A stretch of 64,000 bases of DNA from Brassica napus (Eukaryota; Streptophyta; Magnoliopsida; Brassicales; Brassicaceae): assembly GCF_020379485.1 (NCBI RefSeq), contig NC_063446.1, positions 12,323,597 through 12,387,596 on the forward strand. Reading direction: 5' to 3'. The position numbers and the translations under genes are program-made. The notes under the pieces were generated by a model. The model searched no databases, was not told where the DNA came from, and was given only the letters and a program-made list of their open reading frames with translations. Shown here piece after piece: positions 32,639-44,016 of this stretch. The first letter of the stretch is position 1. The number at the start of each line of letters is the position of its first letter.

Positions 32639-33373
32639 ATGTCAAAGATCAACGCTCTCCGCCGTTGTCTCCTCCCGTGCATCACACCTCCGACGAATCC
32701 AACCACCGCATCATCCACTACCACCGGAGTCTCCAAGAAACGTCTCAGCACTTCCCTCAGAGACGACATCGACATTCAAGACTCAGCTTCTTCCTCCGCC
32801 TCTTCCTCCGAGGCCACGTCTTTCTCCGCCGCCGTCGATTCAGGTTACCTCTCCCCCGTCGCGGCGCCGCAGAGACCGTCGAGGACGATGGTGATCGGCA
32901 CGCTTTTCGGGAGGAGAAAGGGACACGTGTGGTTCTGCGTCCAGCACGACCGTCTCTCCGTCAAACCGCTCCTCCTCCTCGAGCTCTCCATCACGACGAG
33001 CCAGCTAGTTCACGAGATGGACTCGGGTCTTGTCCGAGTCGCTCTCGAATGCCCGACACGACCGGAGCTAAAGTCTTGCTCGTTGAAATCCGTGCCGGTT
33101 TGGGCGATGTTCTGCAACGGGAAGAAGTCAGGTTTTGCAGTAAGGAGGAGCGCTAGTGAAGAGACAAGGGTGATGCTGAAGAGGTTGGAGTCGACCACCG
33201 TTGGTGCCGGCGTGTTGCCATGTGGATCCGGGGATCTTGATGAAGTTATGTATATGAGGGCGAGTTATGAGCATGTTGTGGGTAGCTCTGACTCGGAGTC
33301 TTTCCATCTCATTAACCCGGATGCTAACTCGGCTCAAGAACTCAGCATCTTCTTGCTTAGGACATCTTCTTAA
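32639..33373 (+). CDS. MIZU-KUSSEI1-like (DUF617) protein
   Basis: Single-exon gene of 244 residues. Ser/Thr-rich N-terminus (about residues 20-75), then the MIZ1/DUF617 domain: RTMVIGTLFGRRKGHVWFCV, LLLLELSITTSQLVHEM, ALECPTRPELKS, PVWAMFCNGKKSGFAVRR, DEVMYMRASYEHVVGS, and the C-terminal DSESFHLINPDANSAQELSIFLLR. MIZ1 is required for root hydrotropism in Arabidopsis; paralogues like this one have no established role. Length is typical and no lesion is seen. Position between LCD1 and the carrier matches At2g37880. High GC and several CG dinucleotides in the first 300 bases are usual for such intronless genes. Confidence 0.93.
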   Translation: MSKINALRRCLLPCITPPTNPTTASSTTTGVSKKRLSTSLRDDIDIQDSASSSASSSEATSFSAAVDSGYLSPVAAPQRPSRTMVIGTLFGRRKGHVWFCVQHDRLSVKPLLLLELSITTSQLVHEMDSGLVRVALECPTRPELKSCSLKSVPVWAMFCNGKKSGFAVRRSASEETRVMLKRLESTTVGAGVLPCGSGDLDEVMYMRASYEHVVGSSDSESFHLINPDANSAQELSIFLLRTSS

Positions 33374-33744
33374 TTACCTTTTGTAGTATAATGATGATAA
33401 CTTATGAATGCTTTTCATCAAGTTTGTTATCTTGTTCAGAGATTACGAAACGTTTGTTGCGTAGGGTGTAGGGTCTAGTCGTCTAGAGAGGCTTAGTGTT
33501 TTGAGTTCTCAATGAGAAAGTTTGTATGTACTACTCTCATTACACTATCATGTGTTGAGAATCTTGGCATTGTCACAAGCGTGTAAAATGATTTTTGATC
33601 AAGAAACAGAGACATTTGTCAAACAAGAACAATACAAAACTGTAATGTCATATAGTGGGAAAAAAAAATTAATGTAAATGATGATGCATTTGAATGTTAA
33701 TGTTGTTCCTTTCTTCTCCTAAGCTAAAGCAAACTAAAAATGTT
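33374..33744. other. Convergent 3' regions of MIZ1-like and carrier genes
   Basis: 370 bases between two stop codons in tail-to-tail orientation. Only 3' untranslated sequence is expected; nothing else seen. Confidence 0.6.
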
Positions 33745-35688
33745 CTAAGGAGCAGGAGGACATAAGAGCATCTTCAAACTCTCGTATACCATGAAGGTGA
33801 TGCCAACGCCAGGAACCACTTTGAAGTATTCAGGCAGTAATCCTCTGTACAGTCCTCTGATTCCTTCTGACTTGAATATGTGTTTGAATGTCCCGAAGAG
33901 TCCTGTCTTGTACACCCTCGCTCTTCCACCAGCTCCTTCTACTTGCATTCTTCTTCTCACAAGATCCAATGGGAACGTAGCTACAACGTTATGTGCACTC
34001 CAAAAATCAGACAACTTATAGATATAGTAAGTTCCAAAGCTTGAAACTATAAAGAGAGAATGGCTTGGGATCTTGTAGCTAGAGAGAAGGTCAGATGGAA
34101 TAACAAACCTGTTGAAGAAGCAACTCCAGCAAGACTTCCACAACCAAGACTAATAATCAATGTTGAGTCATCTGGCCTGAAGTAACATTGTAGCATCAAT
34201 AGGGGAGTGCAAAAGAAGTAACAAATAAATCATAATTAGAGATGACTTGTTACCTATGAGATAGCCAAAATGATTTGAGAGACTCATACGAAGCAAAGTT
34301 GATTGCAAGGGTTGGCCCAACACCCTGAACCAAGAAGCAGTTAACAATCAAACACAATTGGCATGGCACAAGAGAACAAAGGAAAGCAAAACAAAGCGTA
34401 CCAACATGGTAGCACCAAGTCCTTTATACAGACCCAAAAACCCCTCTTCTCTGCATATGGTACGGAAAGCATGCCCAATACCCTGGTAATACATTGCATT
34501 TCTCTGCCAAGGATCAAAAGTAACGCATTCAGGACACCGACAGACAAACCAAACGCTGCTCAAATCAAGGGAAGAATAAATAATCTTTCAAACCTGTGCA
34601 GCAAGACGTGTCCTAACAAGATCGAGAGGATATGTAGCTGAGGCAGCTGTTATTCCAGCCAAGCCACCACTAACAAAGTGCACAAACGGGCTGCTTCTCG
34701 CGTTTCCTAAATAACTCTGTAACACTGGATTCGAATACAAAAACTGCAGAAACCAAAATAGTTTAAGGTCTCGCCAAGACTAACTACACCAATTACTAAT
34801 CTAAGCACAACTAGAGATCAGTAACTAAGCAGTAGCAGCAGAGTTACTCAAACTTAATTTGGCCATAAAATCATCTTATACCTTCTAGCAACAGAGGATT
34901 ACAATTCAAGAAAAGGACTAGACAGCAACTCACTTTATTGTATTTCTCATATGCATAGAAGTTCAACGCAGAGTAAGGAAGCCTGTGGGCTACGGTAACA
35001 AGATTCCCTTTCCAAAAGGCTCTAAAACCTTCCTCATTGAGAATACGGGAAGCTTCACGCCACAAACTTGGCTTGCCCAACACTGCAGCTTCTGACTGCA
35101 TGCCTTGCAGCTAGAAAGAGACAACACAAGGCTTTTAACAAACAAAAGTAGACACTATGTCAAGACAAAACACAATGTAACTGACATCAATTACTAGTTT
35201 AAATCCCTTGTCTGAAAATTTTCACAAAACTCTTAGCTCCTTAATCAGCAAAGCTCAAAGAACATATTTTTAAAATAAAATGATTTTAGTACAGACTATG
35301 TCGAGGCAAAACACAATGTAACTGACATCAGTTACTAGTTTAAAACCCTTTTGTCTGAACATTTTCAAAACTCAGCTTAAAGAACAAATTTTTAAATAAA
35401 TATCATACTATATGTGTTAAGCACACTGACCCAACTACAAAAAAATAGAAACTTGAGCTCGAAGAAGACCTGAAACAAGATGGTGAGGCGAGCTAGAGGA
35501 GCGGTACACGTCTTGCTGAAGGCGCCGGCGATACCTCCGGCGAGAAGATTCTCAACGGTGCCGAAATGCGACTGCGGCTGTTTCTGTGGTAAACTCAAGG
35601 TTCCGGCATCCACGACGCTGCTATGAACGGCGGTGGAAGGATTAAGAGCTCCATCCACCGCCGCACCGACTCTAGCCTCAATGTTCAT
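33745..35688 (-). CDS. Mitochondrial-type solute carrier (SLC25 family)
   Basis: Six-helix carrier of the mitochondrial carrier family; substrate unknown (nearest relatives are CoA/adenine-nucleotide-type carriers). Minus-strand exons in order: 35688-35470, 35110-34934, 34743-34594, 34503-34402, 34324-34254, 34176-34109 and 33980-33745, giving 340 residues. Three repeats are present: NLLAGGIAGAFSKTCTAPLARLTILFQ, FVSGGLAGITAASATYPLDLVRTRL and SLAGVASSTATFPLDLVRRRM. The second and third have the normal Px[D/E]xx[R/K] signature; the first reads PLARLT and lacks the acidic residue. Each is followed by the EGF-x-GLYKG or EGFRAFWKG half-signature. It has no obvious N-terminal presequence. Position and length match At2g37890. 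Intron 1 holds a 141-bp tandem duplication. Confidence 0.93.
35166..35372. repeat. Tandem duplication in carrier intron 1
   Basis: The block ACACAATGTAACTGACATCA with its flanks (ACTATGTC before, TTACTAGTTTAAA and TCTGAA-ATTTTC after) occurs at about 35170 and again at about 35311, a period of 141 bases, with a few substitutions between copies. It lies wholly inside intron 1 (35111-35469) and does not touch the splice sites. Confidence 0.8.
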
Positions 35689-36353
35689 CTCTCTCTCTAC
35701 CCGTTTCTGGGTTTGCGAATTTGGAATTGAAGGTCACATGAATTGGAGGGAATTGGATTAGGATTGAGAACGGAGAAGTCGACATGGGAGAAGAGGGAAA
35801 AGAACAAAGTCTTTGTTGAAACCCTAAAACTTGCTTGGAGAAGGAGAAGGTTATTTTCGTAAAACATGTAGTATATGCGTCACAGTTTGGTTTCTCATTT
35901 TTTTCCATTAAAGCATTTTCTCACATAATTTCCACAAATTAACTAATGAAAAGAGTATAATGATAAAAATAATAATAATCTATCCTATACTAAAAGCCAA
36001 ATATAAAGGGATACTAGCAGGTCCACATCATCAATTATATTTGGCCAATAAGAACATTTCATTAATCCACGCTGGCAAAAGAACTGGGTAGCAGATCTCT
36101 TTCTTTCTACGGGCTCTTATGTGATTGATGGGCTTCTCCGGATCGTATTGGGCTGTGTTACCCAGTTCGAATAAAAAAAAAACAAGGCAAGACGGATAAT
36201 ACGAGGCGCTACTCTTCTCCCTCTTCGTCTTCCAGCTTTCTTCACCATCGTTTCTGTTTTCCCAATCCAGAACTCCACAATCAATACTCCACTACCTCTC
36301 CATCCATCAATTCTTTCTTTATGATTTCGATTTCGTTTACCCTTACCCTCCTG

Positions 36354-36362
36354 CTTTATATA
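36354..36362 (+). promoter_or_regulatory. Possible TATA box of the RPA-like gene
   Basis: TTTATATACTG, 65 bases before the ATG at 36421, within a CT-rich leader. Inference only. Confidence 0.35.
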
Positions 36363-36420
36363 CTGATTTTCTCTCCTCGGTGCAAACCAAACCCTAAAAC
36401 TTTTTTCACCTCGATTCGCG

Positions 36421-39029
36421 ATGAAACCGAATGGAAAATCCCCGATGATCTCCGATTATGATGAAAAGGTCATGTTCTTCCGAGATGTTACACCGGGTCC
36501 TCACGAAACCCAGCTGCGTTTCCGCTTGATTCATTTCTGGGAGGCTTGGAACCCTCTAAAGAAGACACTTGTTGGCCTTGAGATGCTTCTAATAGATGAA
36601 CAGGTACTTGATTTCACCGATCGTTTTTATCTTCGTCGTTATTTAGATCAGTTTTTAGATCCCACTTATATGTAGGGTTTTTAGATCCCACCTATATTTA
36701 GAAAATTAGTATGAAAAAAAAATTCTCGAGAAACCTAATCGTGGAAATGTCAAATGATAAAATTTTATCAATTTTGTAGAAAATATATATATAAAAAAAT
36801 TTGATTGGTTGTGTATTTTGTCGCAGGGATCTGTTATCCAAGAATTCGTTTCGCCTGGACGTATCGATACATATTTGCCTAAAATGAAGCCTGGGTTGGT
36901 TTACAAACTCAACAATTTTTATGGATCAAGCAAAAAATCGGTGTATCGGGTCTCTGGTCATGCCGTGACGGTGTCATTCTCATGGAACTCTGAACTGTCT
37001 GTTTTGGAAGACAGTTCCACCCTTTTTGAAGAAGACAGATTCCGATTTCATTCCTTTGAGGATTTTCAAGCTAACTGCAACCGCAAACGAGACCTCTACG
37101 GTAGTCTCTGTTATCCCTCACATGATCTCTTGGTTGCAGTGTTTGATGACTAGATGGGATCTAAATAATTCTTGCTGCTCAGATATAAATGTCGAATTTT
37201 GCTTAGAATGTGTTTTAGTTTTCTGAATAATCTTTCTCTACGTTCGTTGTCTTTGTCAGTCTCTGAAATCACTCTTCAGAACAGAGCATGAAAAATGGAA
37301 TTTACTAATTGTGTTTGTCCCATTACGAAGTATTTTTTACTACAGTCGGGTCTTAGTTAATTTTTAGGGTTCTACGGTAGCATAATATGATTAGGATCTG
37401 TTAGCTGCTTCATTACTATGTCTGATTAAAATTAGTATATTACTTATTTCATATTCTTCTTACTTACACGCTTGCTAAACAATGGGATAGATGTTGTTGG
37501 CCACATGAAGGTGGTTAATGGATAGAGTCTCATTGAGACCCCAGTCCTTGACGAAGTGGAGATCGCAAGGGCGAGGCATGTGCTGGTTCATCTGCAGTCA
37601 CACGAGTAAGTTTTTTGTTATTCTTAAAACACCATTTCTCTCTACTTCTATTAACCATTCATTAACGACTTCTTTCAGTGGACCTGTGATGAAGCTCTAC
37701 CTTTGGGACCAGGCTGCAAGAGACTTCTGCAAGAAATTCAAATCATACGAAAACACCCCCACCGTGTTATTGGTCACGACTGTTAACACTAAGAGTCTAG
37801 GAGGTAACGTTTTCTATCTTTAATAAAGCTTTCTTACAGTTACATATCTACTCTTTGTGTTCTTAAAATGGGTTTTGTATAATACAACAGGTAATCTTGC
37901 GCTGACTTCAATGTCCTCCTCACGTGTTTTTATGGACTACGATGTCCAACCTACGATCAACTACTTCGGCTGGTAAATATACATATTTGTGTGTTTACAA
38001 CTACTCTTTCGCTGGGAAACCTCATCTCAATGACTTAGTAGATCGATCCTTATTACTCTGTCTCAGGTTGGAGTCTAACCCACAGAGTGCTGAGTGTGTT
38101 AATGCAGAAGTGGTTACTAAAAGGGAAACGCTGACCATAGCAGAAATATTCGACTACATCAAGCAGGGATCTACTAAGGTACCACTAGGTCTACAGATTT
38201 CTTAATCATTGATCCAAACCTTTGAGTCTTATATAGTTTTTCGTTCCAGGAGGCTTTTTTTGAGTGCACGGCTACGATTGATGATGTGGTCCATGGCTCA
38301 ACCTGGTATTACATATCATGCAGGGGGTGCCATACTAAAGCTACGAAAGGCCCAACTTCGTTGATGTGTTCGAAATGTGGGAAAGTCAACATAGATGGAA
38401 AACCACAGTACTCAGCTTTACTCTATCCCATTACTTACTCACGTTTTGAATGGTATTAGCTTCTAATTTTTTCATGACAGGTACCGTGCACAGATATCTG
38501 TCTATGACAACAGTGAGCAAGCTGTTTTTGTACTGCTTAGGGATGCTGGTTATGAGTTGACTGGGAAGCATGCAGCTGAATTAGTCAGCAGCTATTTTGA
38601 GGTAACTTTCATCATTCGGTGCTATCAGTATTAGTAGTCTCATTATTGGTCCTCGAGTTTTAATTGAACCTTTGTAAACGTGACTGTCAGGCTAATGGAA
38701 ACCAAGGAGTTACACGAGAGGTTCCTATCCCGGAAGCTTTAATCAGCACGATCGGTCAGAAACATAACTTTTGTGTGAAAGTTACAAAGCACAACTTAGA
38801 TGGGAAGTCTCGATCTTTAACTGTGACCAAGATTCTCCCTCTGGACACTCCACCAGTTATAGAATCTTCGGAAGGAAACCACAACACTGCAGCTGCGGAG
38901 GAAACATTTGAGACTGGAACCAGCGTGTGTGAAGCTTCCAAAATCAGTGTGGATTCTGCAGAGGGGAGTCAGAGAAGTTGTGCCATTGATGAGATGGGGG
39001 AAGCCAAACGTCCCAAGTGTGGGATGTAG
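36421..39029 (+). pseudogene. RPA70-like single-strand DNA-binding protein, one in-frame stop
   Basis: Homologue of the large subunit of replication protein A, of the type carried by plant Helitrons. Nine exons: 36421-36603, 36827-37100, 37491-37605, 37679-37803, 37891-37972, 38067-38178, 38250-38407, 38481-38601 and 38691-39029 (503 codons with stop, all junctions GT-AG in frame). Three OB-fold regions are visible: exons 1-2 (DUF223/DBD-A-like), exons 3-6 (DBD-B-like, containing LYLWDQAARDFCKKF), and exons 7-9 (DBD-C-like, with the zinc motif C321-x2-C324-x12-C337-x2-C340). A TAG at 37523-37525 (codon 164, where Gln is usual in VVNGQS) would truncate the product. It cannot be spliced out because the only GT..AG around it is 15 bases long. 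Apart from this the gene is strikingly complete, so it is young or the stop is an error. Confidence 0.85.
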
Positions 39030-39633
39030 AGCTGTGTTGCACTATTTTACTTTTTACAGATTATTACTCGGTTTCTTTAGAGGTTTTGGATGTGGACTTA
39101 TATAAAAGAGGTCAATAATTTATGAATTTCAACATAATATGGTTTTCATATTTGGAAGTGAACCTTCATGCATGAGTACGAGGGAAGTTGATAATCACCC
39201 CTTTTTCAAAATAAGAAACGTGGTCGTCAATCAATATAAATACTCCACCTTCCAAGAACGTGTTCAACGGCATATATTTAGGAATCATGTATCAAACGAA
39301 GATAAATCAATTAAATAAAGTTTCCTTCCAATAACGTATGACCATATAATATATTATGGCAAAATCTTAAGCAGTGAATTCTTTCCAAATACTCCCTTAC
39401 CAATTTAATTATTCTTCAAAATTCTACAAAAAGGGAACCCAGCTTTTATTTCCCATTTTGAGAAACGATACTGAAATCACCATTGGAGGTGTCTACCAAA
39501 GTCTAATCAACGCTAAACTCCGAACAAAACGCCTAAGTGTAAGAATTTTTTGAGCAGTCAAATAAATACATATCTTATTCTATCACTGTAACGAATTATC
39601 CGTTTCATTCTAAGGATCGAGAGATAAGAAGAA

Positions 39634-39671
39634 TGGATAACCCAGCTCCTCCACCCCCTTCGCAAACTGCA
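39634..39671 (+). other. Orphan first-exon-like fragment (MDNPAPPPPSQTA)
   Basis: A GA-rich leader, ATG and 12 further proline-rich codons end at a consensus GCAG/GTACC donor, then no recognisable downstream exon appears before the Helitron end at 40802. It looks like the promoter and first exon of a host gene picked up by the Helitron. The source gene was not recognised. Confidence 0.4.
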
Positions 39672-40802
39672 GGTACCAAATTTTTTACTTTTTTTTTAGT
39701 CCAAAACTTATGTATTATCCTATAGAAATATTTTTCAAATCTCCATCACATAATGTTTATGTCATATTGGCCGTTAGATATATAGATATTAGTGACTCTT
39801 ATACAATTTTATTATCTATGAGTTGTTTTGACCCTCATCGAAAATAGACTCTATATATATATGGCATTTGTTAATTTATTCACTTATAATTTAATCCAAG
39901 GATAAACTTAGGGATAATATAAAGAGGTTGAATCATGGTGGAATGGGGTGTAGTGCTGGCGTTATAGCTATAGATATCGCTAGGGTTATTTGTTTGAATA
40001 TTGTTTTCTTTGCAGTTTATTCAATAATTCATATATATATTATTTTTTGTAAATTCTCCGTTTGCAAAAAAGCATGATTAGACTGAATAAGAAGTCTACT
40101 ATAAAGATGAGGGTTATTGGGACATAAAATTGCGTAGAGTTTGTGAATTTAAACAGTTATTTGGATATGAAAATATATATGCACTGACTTAAAAATATAA
40201 TCAAACTTTTGTAAATTGCTACTTCATGAATATTTTCGAATTGTTTTCAATGTGTTTCATTATGTTTCACCAATTGAAGCAAATTTTATTTTAAATTTGA
40301 AAACAATACCGATTTTTTATAACATATAATTTGAAAGCTATATAAAACTTAAAACATATAATTTTAATTATCAGTTTTCAACTATTACACGCCTTTTTGC
40401 AAAGAGGGTTTTATAATTTAAATAGTTTATTCAAGTACTTTTTATTATGTGAATTTATTGAAGATGAGATTCCGATCTTTTAAAATAACTTCTTCTTATC
40501 CAATTTCAGATCCTTTCTTTCTCATGACCCTCAACAAAACTTCTGATCTGCGAAAGACTTAATCTATTTCTTACACTATTTATTTTATTTACTACTTTTT
40601 TTGCTTTTAACCAATTGAGTGAACTCGATATAGACCAATTTTTCAGACATATACGAACATACAAAGCTTCCTTCTCAAACAAAAACATTGACTACCAACA
40701 CATTTTTTAGCGTTCAAACAATCAACACCTTAATCTAATATGATATTCTACTTTAACATTTTCATAGAAAATAACCCGGGCGTAGTCCGGGAACTGACCT
40801 AG

Positions 40803-41868
40803 TAATAATAATATTGAGAAATTCTCGACAAATAAAGAAACTTTCTGACATTTATCGGTATATAAATAATCTAGTCTTTTGTATCTAAAAACTGGTTACA
40901 TTATTACATAATATTTTTTTGAGATATTTTGGGTGAAATATCTACCAATAAATATGTTTTTACTTTCGTTCGATTTATTTTGTTTTCACTGCAAGTATAT
41001 TTATGTGTTTCAAACTTCCAATGATCATTTAGAGAACTGTGATTCACATGGTTAAAGGTCTGTGAACAAGACCAAGAAGAAGAATAGTACATATGTGGCT
41101 CAAGGCATTTCATATGGCATGTTCTACTTCTAACGGTTAATGTTGGGTTACAGGTTACTAATAGTACTTATGCTTAATTTTTTAATTTTTTAATTTTTGT
41201 AAAAGTTTATGCTTAATTTCTAGTCGAAGGTAACTAAAACTTTTTATCAACATCTTTTTTAATTCATCCACGATTCAATGTTTTTACATATGAAGATAGC
41301 ATATATATAGTAAAAGTTAACTCGTACGTTCCATTAGGGTTCTTACTGGGTCAGTAGTTAATTAAATTGATAATGCGACAAATATTCTTTTATCAACTAG
41401 TGATAACGTTGTACAGTAACAACAATGATGAGATACATCATTAAAGTTTGAATGTTCTCGATGGTAATGCGTTTTGATGGAACACATTAATACTGTTTTT
41501 CATACAGAGGTTAAATGATAAGAAAATCAACATTATAATGAGCCAGTTTCAAGGCTCCTCAGCGCGCCACATCAGCATTTTGTGGACTCCACCTTTTAAA
41601 AAAGTGAAAAAATGTCAAATCCATGGTTCGAATCCGAGTTATTGACGTATAAACACCAACATTTATACCACTAAACTAAAGGATACTTTGTACATTGATA
41701 GCCGGAACTAATATATATTTATGAAGGTCGGTTTAATAATGTCTCACAAATAAATAAAATGATTTACAAATCACGTTCTCTATTATTTGCTGATTGATTT
41801 GTAAGCTTATTTTTTAAACTCGCTAGCCCATCTATTACATCAGCTTATACATTTGATTAAAGTCTAAG
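40803..41868. other. AT-rich DNA between two Helitrons
   Basis: There is no gene. A block at about 41550-41610 (GCGCCACATCAGCATTTTGTGG) resembles sequence near 5' ends of other Brassica transposons and could belong to a further, incomplete element. Confidence 0.45.
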
Positions 41869-43834
41869 TCTATCTTAATAAACCATAAAACTAGCCCTAA
41901 AAAGCCTGCAAGTCGTCAGCTCTTCGTCTTCGACTGAGACCTATGGTTTTCTCAATCATGCGCCTCCCCTCCAATACACAGACGCTACTGTCTAAACTTC
42001 TCCAACCAAATCCATGGAACTCTTAGTCTCCCTCTATCTCTTCATCTCCCCCTCTTTACGCACACCATCAAAAACGCTAGCGTCTCATAACTGATACGAA
42101 CGGCTTCGCTATATATAGGTCATGCTAGATCCAGGAGTCCAACCTCTTATATCTACGAGCATATTTTTTTTTCAATTGTTGAGCATGTCTGTCTCTGATG
42201 CTATTGCCGTCCTCCCCACCACCTTCAACGCTCTCCGCCTTTGTCGGTCTTCTCAAGTTTGTTGTTGGCCGTCTCCTCAGCTATTGGGATCCCCGTAACA
42301 TCAATAAAAATGGTTAATTTATGGGAATCACCCTCCTTTTGCTAGAAGAAAAAGTATCGCCATCTTCACTCTAACATGAATGATTTCTTCCTTCCATATT
42401 TCATAAAAACTAAAACTATTGGTCTACGTATTTAACTCTTCTTACCGACAATCTTTACGGACGGCAGCGATTGTAGATGATAGGTTTGAAGTTGTAAGAT
42501 GGACAGAGGTTCGATCATCTCCAGGCTCTTGCAAACACAAACTTAGAACCCTCGATATAGTTTTATATATTACAATCAAATTTCTCCAACGCCGTACATT
42601 CATATTAGCTACTGATTCTTAATTCCATTTGTTAACTTATAGATGTTTGGCCAAAAACGTTTTCTGCTAGGCACTGACCTCAAAAACGCTTCAACAACGA
42701 CTCGGCTTATGGTATGTTTTAATCTCATTGACCCAAGCCCGCTTTCACATAGTTCTCATGTTTTTATCCATTTGCTCATGCTTTAAGAAAACTTATATAA
42801 TCTCATACACCAGTACGGTGGTCGTGTACTTGCTTTGTGTGACTGACGATGATGCGGCCCCTTTAGGGGTCTTATGAACTCAGATGATATAACCCAGTTT
42901 GTCATGGTGGTCACCACGGTCAGTCCAAAAAATATTTAGGGATAGTCATCTATTTTTTCTCAAGAAACATGTTGATGCTAAACAATTTCTGCTGAATATA
43001 GTACTTTCATGCATATATTTAACAGAATAACATCATCTAATATAACACACACGTACAACTGTGTTTCAGACTGCCAGCAGCAACAAAACTCCAGACGTGG
43101 ATTCCCAATCTATACTACCAGCAGCAACTGTTAGCTACACGGTTCATGTGCCCAGGAGAGCCGAAGAAGTTGATGAAGCAATGTCAAGCTTTGAAAACGA
43201 AGAAAATAGGCACGTGAGTGATTGTTTCAAGTCCATCAAACCGTCATCCCCACTTAGCTTATGTGTCAATGAAATAACCATTTTCGTATGTTTTTTCCTA
43301 CTTTCAACTTTGGTTGTCTTTAATTATCTGCAAACTATTTCCCACCAGGAGAAGAGTTACTTGGTTTTTAAATAAAGGGGAACGTTGGTGGGTCTTTGCA
43401 TTTCGTGAAAATAAGCATGTCTTTTGCTTCATGCATGAGAACATGTTCAGATAGTTACATGGCATCGACGTTAAACAATGCAACAAAGAAACCAACTAAA
43501 ATCCAATAGCCACCAAAACAAAACAAAAACTCCAGAAAAGTGACACAAGCACACCATCATATGTTCCTCGGTGGGAATTGGGATGCAGACAACTGAATAC
43601 AAAAATTATATATGTATCAACTGGTCTTCGTTCACAAAGCGTCCTACACGTAATCAACAACAAACAGCTGCCTTCCTACTAATCCCACCATCTCCGACCC
43701 TCTGCTTTGCCAAATAACTGCATGCACCAACACAAGCGTAAGAACAACATAACTAACAACGCTAACACTAAGTAAAACTGAACAACAACATCATACACAA
43801 ATAACCCCGCGCTTGCGCGGGGCTCGGCCTCTAG
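41869..43834 (+). mobile_element. Helitron 3' end with perfect hairpin; 5' end uncertain
   Basis: The 3' terminus is very clear: CCCCGCGCTTGCGCGGGG forms an 8-bp perfect stem with a TT loop, followed by eight bases, CTAG (43831-43834) and T. The 5' end is placed at TCTATCTTAATAAACCATAA because it fits the starts of the other Helitrons here. It follows G rather than A, however, and TCAACATTATAATG at 41527 (after A) is an alternative. The interior is GC-richer than its surroundings (41920-42300, 43060-43220) with short open frames, for example HVPRRAEEVDEAMSSFENEE, but no recognisable domain. Confidence 0.6.
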
Positions 43835-44016
43835 TATTTTTAAATTAAGCAGCAACCATTAACCTTTTTTCTTTCTTTTTTAGCAACCATTATCTTCGTT
43901 TCCATCAAATTAATATAATTGGATGAAGTCTACAATATGTGATGATCAATGTGAAAACCTCGAAGAAGAAGAAGAAGAGATACATTACTGGAGCATTCTT
44001 TAACAAAGTTATTTAT

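Larger units (their letters stand above)
35979..40802 (+). mobile_element. Helitron, 4.8 kb, carrying an RPA70-like gene
   Basis: The 5' end is TCTATCCTATACTAAAAGCC after an A. The 3' end has the hairpin CCCGGGCGTAGTCCGGG, then CTAG at 40799-40802 followed by T. The flanking host sequence is AATAATAA/TAATAATA, consistent with A-T insertion without duplication. Inside is a nine-exon RPA70-like gene (36421-39029) and an orphan first-exon-like piece near 39634. No Rep/helicase was seen, so it depends on another element. It fills most of the space between the carrier and the NPF genes. Pairing of the two ends is inferred. Confidence 0.72.

Noticed and set aside
35678..35908. 76-codon minus-strand open frame upstream of the carrier
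   Set aside because: It overlaps the carrier start codon in another frame and lies in the leader; no conserved features.
37506..37520. Tiny GTGG...ATAG intron that would remove the TAG from the RPA-like gene
   Set aside because: It would be only about 15 nt, far below the minimum for plant introns.
41944..42300. Protein-coding gene in the Helitron interior
   Set aside because: Somewhat GC-rich, with ATGs, but no frame stays open and no family is recognised.
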